Source: Pleurotus ostreatus/Saccharomyces cerevisiae fusant
Taxonomy: Eukaryota; Opisthokonta
Direction: 5' to 3'
Assembly (NCBI GenBank): GCA_024196135.1
Contig: JAMQCK010000997.1
Coordinates: 1-13,182, forward strand
Length of the DNA: 13,182 nt
The translations under genes were made by a program, and so were the position numbers. Positions 9,416 through 13,182 of the stretch are shown here, one piece after another. The notes below the pieces were generated by a model. The model worked only from the letters and a program-made list of their open reading frames with translations. It was not told where the DNA came from and did not search any database. The first letter of the stretch is position 1, and every line of letters starts with the position of its first letter.

Positions 9416-10445
9416 ATGGAGAAATACGCTGGGACCCCAACCATTATCAAGCCCTTCTACGAGGCTCCCATACGACTGCCGTTGTACGAAGTATCGCAGA
9501 ACTGTCGCGGAAATTTACTATTCGAGCGCTTTCAGGTGCGTCTCCGATCATCCTCGGTGGAAGGAAGTTCATATCTTCCCAGGAACTCTTCCCGGAGGTT
9601 TTACTCCTCAGGGAATTGCGCGGCTACACCATCGGGTTTGCATTCGCGTCTGCAAGAGGGCGCGTGAGAGACATGCAACCGCGGCACCCGACTAGGTGTG
9701 CTGCTATCAATGCTCAGCAATGCATCGAGTCTCTCACGGTGCAGGCCTTCGAGATGTGGCAAGCATATCTCTTGCTTGCGAATACCATCCTCCAGGCCAT
9801 GTTCACGGAGTCGACCAATGTCGAGCTCATCGCAGCCTTAATCGACGCTCGATCGAGCATCGCACTTCATCACGTTGAAGACTTATTGCGTATCATGCGC
9901 ACGGTCCTCGACGCCTTTGTTGCGCTGGAGCAGGCAGCAGTCAAGGAGTTCACCGAGAGCCCCCTTGCGAAGTTGGTCAATCCCATCCTCGACTTCTTCG
10001 CTCTTCGTCGACCTGAAGAGGTTTACAAGAAAACAGCCATGGGCATCGTCACGTCCGACCTGCATGACCTGCAGACATACCTCAGCCGCTGTATATCCCA
10101 GGCATCTCAGGCTAGGGCTTCTATCCGAGGCCTGGCAGAGCGGTTCTCTCTTCAGACACTTGTTGAAGTGCGAAGGGGTCTCACAGGACAGGATACACTG
10201 GTAGTTCACTGCGCTCAAGCAGCATCATGTGAGGCCTTGCGAGAGGCTCAGCATTGGCGAAACCAGCTGGATATCGCGCGGATGTCGCAGCAATTCCCGT
10301 GGAACAGTGCGTATACATAATCTGTTCCCGTTGGTTTTCAAGCTGACTATCTGGATCTATTGCAGGATGGCTGGATCCCGGAGCCGTTGAGTTGGGCAAT
10401 GCGCGTGGCCGCCGCTGCTGCGGGGCGTTAGCATGCATGGGATGA
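9416..10445 (+). CDS. Unrecognised, predominantly helical protein
   Basis: Proposed exons 9416-9535, 9583-10306, 10366-10445 give 307 aa; removing a further frame-neutral intron 9664-9717 (GTGAGA...CTCAG) gives 289 aa. The last intron is well supported (GTGCGT donor, GCTGACT branch site, TGCAG acceptor) and replaces a read-through stop at 10318 with a C-terminus starting RWLDPGAVELG. The first intron has only moderate signals, but its upstream exon has better GC3 than the alternative frame. No known domain, signal peptide or clear membrane segment. Residues after about 75 look strongly alpha-helical (for example VEDLLRIMRTVLDAFVALEQ; LHDLQTYLSRCISQASQ), with possible amphipathic or coiled helices. 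An alternative is a 386-codon ORF 9160-10320 with no introns. A gene is likely here; its exact 5' structure is uncertain. Confidence 0.6.
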
Positions 10446-11192
10446 GCAGGCTTCACCCACAGCACGCACCTCTAGCCCCTGTCATGGTCAGACATGTACT
10501 GCCTTCTCTTCAGGTCTTATTGTCATCGTAATTGTACTCACAACTGTGCACTACAACAGATTGAAGTCACGGGGGCCGCACGCGCGCAGTTCGGAACAGT
10601 CCGTCAGTTCAGCCCACGACCTCAGCCCGCCCGCGCATGCCGCTTCACAGCGATATGCTGTTCAATGAGCGCGCGCGGATCTGAACCCCGGATCGGCGGA
10701 GCTTGTATATTCTCCGTCAATGAGGCGCTGGTTGTACCGGACAAGAGTACAGTCTCGTTCCCCAGTGCACGTAAACTAGTACCCTCGGACCACGTTCTAT
10801 CTGGTACGCGCGCGACCGGTGATGGTGCCGGTCTCCGTTCGGACGCGAAAGAGTCTGGAGATCATCCAAGTCACTCACCGGGGAAGAACACTCGCCAGGG
10901 TGGTGCGGGAGGGGAGGGAGGCTGCTCGACGTCGGGCGGGGTTGTTGTAGGTGGTGAGCGTGCCGGAGGGGAGGCATTTCCTCGTCGGGGTTTGATGGTT
11001 GAGTCACGAGTCGGGGTCGGATGAGTAAGTCATGAACATTGTCGCCCAGATGTCGACTCTGAGCTAGCTCGCTGGACCCAGAACGAGGAAAACAATGACC
11101 ACTCATCCCAGAAAAGGTTGAAATCAACATCGTGGAAGGCACGTGCGCTCCCACCCTTGACACAACACTCAACATCACCAAACAGACCCTTT

Positions 11193-11252
11193 CCCGGACA
11201 CGCGTCCCTCTCCCCGGACACGCGCCCCTCTCCCCGAACAAACGTCCCTCCC
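11193..11252. repeat. Three-copy 20-bp tandem repeat
   Basis: Units at 11193-11212, 11213-11232 and 11233-11252, each starting CCCGRACAMRCG and ending in a CCCTCTC/CCCTCCC pyrimidine tract. Copies 1 and 2 differ at one base; copy 3 is more diverged. It lies in the spacer between convergent genes. Confidence 0.8.
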
Positions 11253-11419
11253 CTTCACCCCGTGTTCCTTGGGCTCATAATCGTACAAAATTCAGAATTT
11301 CCGACTTGTCAATATAGTACAGATGGATAGCTGCGACTTATGGCACTGTCTACGTGAGTATATTATCGTTAGCTACGCGCGGCTGGGTCTGCTCAGACCG
11401 CGCGCGCGACCTGCTCCCC

Positions 11420-11481
11420 CCTCCACCAGCGACACAGCTGCCTCCACCAGCGACACTGCTACCTCCACCATCGATGCGACC
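11420..11481. repeat. Three-copy 21-bp tandem repeat near the malate dehydrogenase 3' end
   Basis: Units at 11420-11440, 11441-11461 and a shorter, diverged third at 11462-11481, all beginning CCTCCACCA. Copies 1 and 2 differ at two bases. It starts about 60 bp beyond the malate dehydrogenase stop codon, so it is probably in that gene's 3' UTR or just past it. A period of 21 would also suit a coding heptad-length repeat, but no convincing gene contains it. Confidence 0.75.
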
Positions 11482-11538
11482 AGGCGCAAAAAACCAGACC
11501 ACCTCGAGCAAGAATCAGGGTAGGACCGATCTCTCCCC

Positions 11539-12936
11539 TTACACCTTCGCCTTCTCAGGCGCTTGTGCCGGGTTGAGGATGAAGTTCGTGCCCTTCTCGA
11601 TGTTGATGGCGAGCTCGGGGACGGCAGCCGCGACGAGGCTCGCCTCCTCGGGCGTGATGTTGCCAAGCGGCAGGATGCGCTTCACACCGTCAGGCTGTAG
11701 GCAACGTCAGCGACCCATCCCTACAACCCTCTGCCACCCCCCACAAAGGGGATACCACAGAGCACCCCCACTCACCCCAAGCTCCACGTTCGACGAGAAG
11801 TACTCCAGATCCCTTCCAATCTCCTTCTTGATCGCGTCCCCACCCGCCTTGTCCGCCGACAAGTGCACGTATGTCGGCGCAATGATGCCCGACTTGCCAT
11901 TGATCGCGTCGATGACCTTGATCGCGAACTCCGCGCCCGCGTACGCCATGGACAGCGTCGCCGACCCGGTGCCCGCCTTCGCCTGCACGACCTCGTCGCC
12001 GCCGAACTGCACGCGCTTCACCAGTGCATCAAACTCGTCCTTCGCGAGGCCAGAAGGGAGCGGGTGCGATGCCTGGGAAAAGAGGGGGACGATGGTGACG
12101 CCGGAGTGGCCGCCGACGACGGGGACGGTGACGCTCGACGCCTTGGAGAGATCGCCGAGCTTCTCCGCAACGAACGTCGACGCACGGACAACATCAAGCG
12201 TAGTAACACCAAAGATGCGCTTCGGGTCGTAAACGCCCGCCTTCTTGAAGACCTCAGTGACGATGGGCACGGTCGAGTTGACAGGGTTCGAGATGACGAG
12301 GACGAACGCCTTGGGCGCGTTGTTCGCAATGCCCACCGCCAGATCGCGCACGATGCCCGCGTTGATCTGCCACGTCGTCAGCCCCGGGCCTCGACCAGCC
12401 CATTGACCCAACACCCCGCACCTTGAACAAATCGTCGCTGCACGACGCAAACAAAGCCCAGTCAGCAATCGGCCCGCGGGGAAGTCGCGCTGCGAAATTT
12501 ATGGCTCACCGCGTCATCTGGGGAAGGATGGGTCAGTGCCTGAGGGAACGAGAAGGACAGCGGGGCGAGTAACGTACACCAGGCTTCCGGGGGACACCTG
12601 CGGGAATGACAACGACGTCGGCGCCCTTGAGCGCCTTGCTGAGGCCATCGTCGTTGGGGAGGAAGCCCTCGACCTTGGCGGGTGTTGAGATGTGGGAGAG
12701 ATCGGCAGCGACGCCGGGCGTGTTGACGATATCGTAGAGGGCGAGCTAGGGTACGTTTTCAGCGCGTTTTCCGGACTCGAGCATCGCACGACGCACCTGC
12801 GTCACCGCCGGGTTCGTCTTCAGGAGCAGCGACAACGGCTGACCGATACCGCCTGCAATACCGTACTCAGTCGCACATCGCGCAGCACGACGCGCAGCCA
12901 CGCACCTGCGGCACCAAGAACGACTGCCTTGACCAT
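11539..12936 (-). CDS. NAD-dependent malate dehydrogenase, cytosolic type
   Basis: Interconverts malate and oxaloacetate with NAD(H). The 341-aa protein has seven exons (minus strand): 12936-12906, 12852-12797, 12745-12578, 12517-12510 (8 nt), 12437-12422 (16 nt), 12366-11776, 11694-11539; the sum is a multiple of three. Motifs: GAAGGIG 8-14 (NAD-binding loop), LYDI with Asp34, RKPGMTR 82-88 holding substrate-binding Arg82 and Arg88, NPVNS 120-124, Asp151 and Arg154 in TTLDVVRA, and catalytic His180 in GGHSG. Length matches the family (about 310-340 aa). The protein starts directly at the Rossmann strand (MVKAVVLG), with no mitochondrial presequence, and ends KAKV with no peroxisomal SKL signal, so a cytosolic location is inferred. 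It is probably the glyoxylate/gluconeogenesis or malate-shuttle form. Introns are 51-81 bp. Confidence 0.96.
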
Positions 12937-13008
12937 GATTGAGGGATACGAGGAATGTGATACGATGATGGGGGGAGGCAAAGTGGGGAAACACTTTCTG
13001 GGGCACGC

Positions 13009-13015
13009 ATATATA
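13009..13015 (-). promoter_or_regulatory. TATA box of malate dehydrogenase
   Basis: TATATAT on the minus strand within TTTATATATG, about 73 bp upstream of ATG 12936 and followed by a CT-rich leader. Good position for a core promoter of a highly expressed fungal gene. Confidence 0.6.
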
Positions 13016-13029
13016 AACGAGCTATCCCC

Positions 13030-13034
13030 ATTGG
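13030..13034 (-). promoter_or_regulatory. CCAAT box of malate dehydrogenase
   Basis: CCAAT on the minus strand, about 15 bp upstream of the TATA box. In fungi CCAAT is bound by the HAP/CBC complex, which controls respiratory and central metabolic genes; that role here is inference from the motif and gene type. Confidence 0.4.
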
Positions 13035-13182
13035 CCTTCCCATCACCCGCATCCCCATCCGGCGCCCGCGGGACTCCGGACGTCACCGCGCGACGGAATT
13101 CACACCAGCACCCAACGACGACGCAATCCGCCTGGCAGGGGCGCGCACCGCACCGACCTCGTAGCCATGACCAAGAGCTTCC

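Larger units (their letters stand above)
10446..11538. other. Tail-to-tail intergenic region
   Basis: About 1.1 kb between the convergent helical-protein gene (+) and malate dehydrogenase (-), so it should contain the 3' ends of both transcripts. Open frames on both strands (such as 10494-11024 + and 10717-11241 -) overlap each other, lack recognisable domains and are not called. Two short tandem repeats lie at 11193-11252 and 11420-11481. Confidence 0.5.

Noticed and set aside
10717..11241. 174-codon minus-strand ORF with overlapping + strand ORF 10494-11024
   Set aside because: The two frames overlap, both have low-complexity stretches and no recognisable motif, and part of one is made by the 20-bp repeat.
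11354..12232. 292-codon + strand ORF opposite malate dehydrogenase
   Set aside because: It is the antisense shadow of exons 6-7 of a firmly identified gene; GC-rich third positions keep the opposite strand open.

Overview
This window looks like nuclear DNA from a filamentous basidiomycete, most likely an Agaricomycete. Its genes are cut by many short introns, mostly 46-81 bp, with GTRNGT-type donors, CTGAC/CTAAC-like branch sites and YAG acceptors. Some exons are only 8-60 nt. Coding sequence is GC-rich, genes are compact, and promoters are CT-rich with occasional TATA and CCAAT boxes. There is no operon structure, CRISPR array, recognisable transposon, tRNA or rRNA. All splice models below were built by hand from reading frame, splice motifs and family motifs.

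Layout from left to right. (1) 310-1648 (-): N-terminal two thirds of a secreted FAD-dependent amine/polyamine oxidase; its expected C-terminal part is not recognisable in the remaining 309 bases. (2) 1686-2754: divergent intergenic region with one weak orphan reading frame. (3) 2755-4948 (+): six-exon TKL-type protein kinase of 611 aa, with a disordered linker and a C-terminal C1-like zinc finger. (4) 4949-6423: long intergenic region with the kinase 3' end and the next promoter. (5) 6424-8916 (+): ten-exon, 676-aa multi-pass membrane protein with about seven transmembrane segments and a Ser-rich cytosolic tail, function unknown. (6) 9416-10445 (+): unrecognised, mostly helical protein of about 289-307 aa. 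(7) 10446-11538: tail-to-tail spacer with two short tandem repeats. (8) 11539-12936 (-): seven-exon cytosolic NAD-malate dehydrogenase of 341 aa with an 8-nt and a 16-nt microexon at its active-site loop, followed by its CCAAT/TATA promoter.

The genes do not form an obvious pathway. Malate dehydrogenase is central metabolism, the amine oxidase is probably extracellular or secretory, and the kinase and the 7TM-like protein are candidate signalling components with no visible link beyond proximity. I do not see a convincing new multi-gene system. The points most worth a second look are the malate dehydrogenase microexons, the missing oxidase C-terminus, the kinase-C1 fusion and the two unrecognised proteins.
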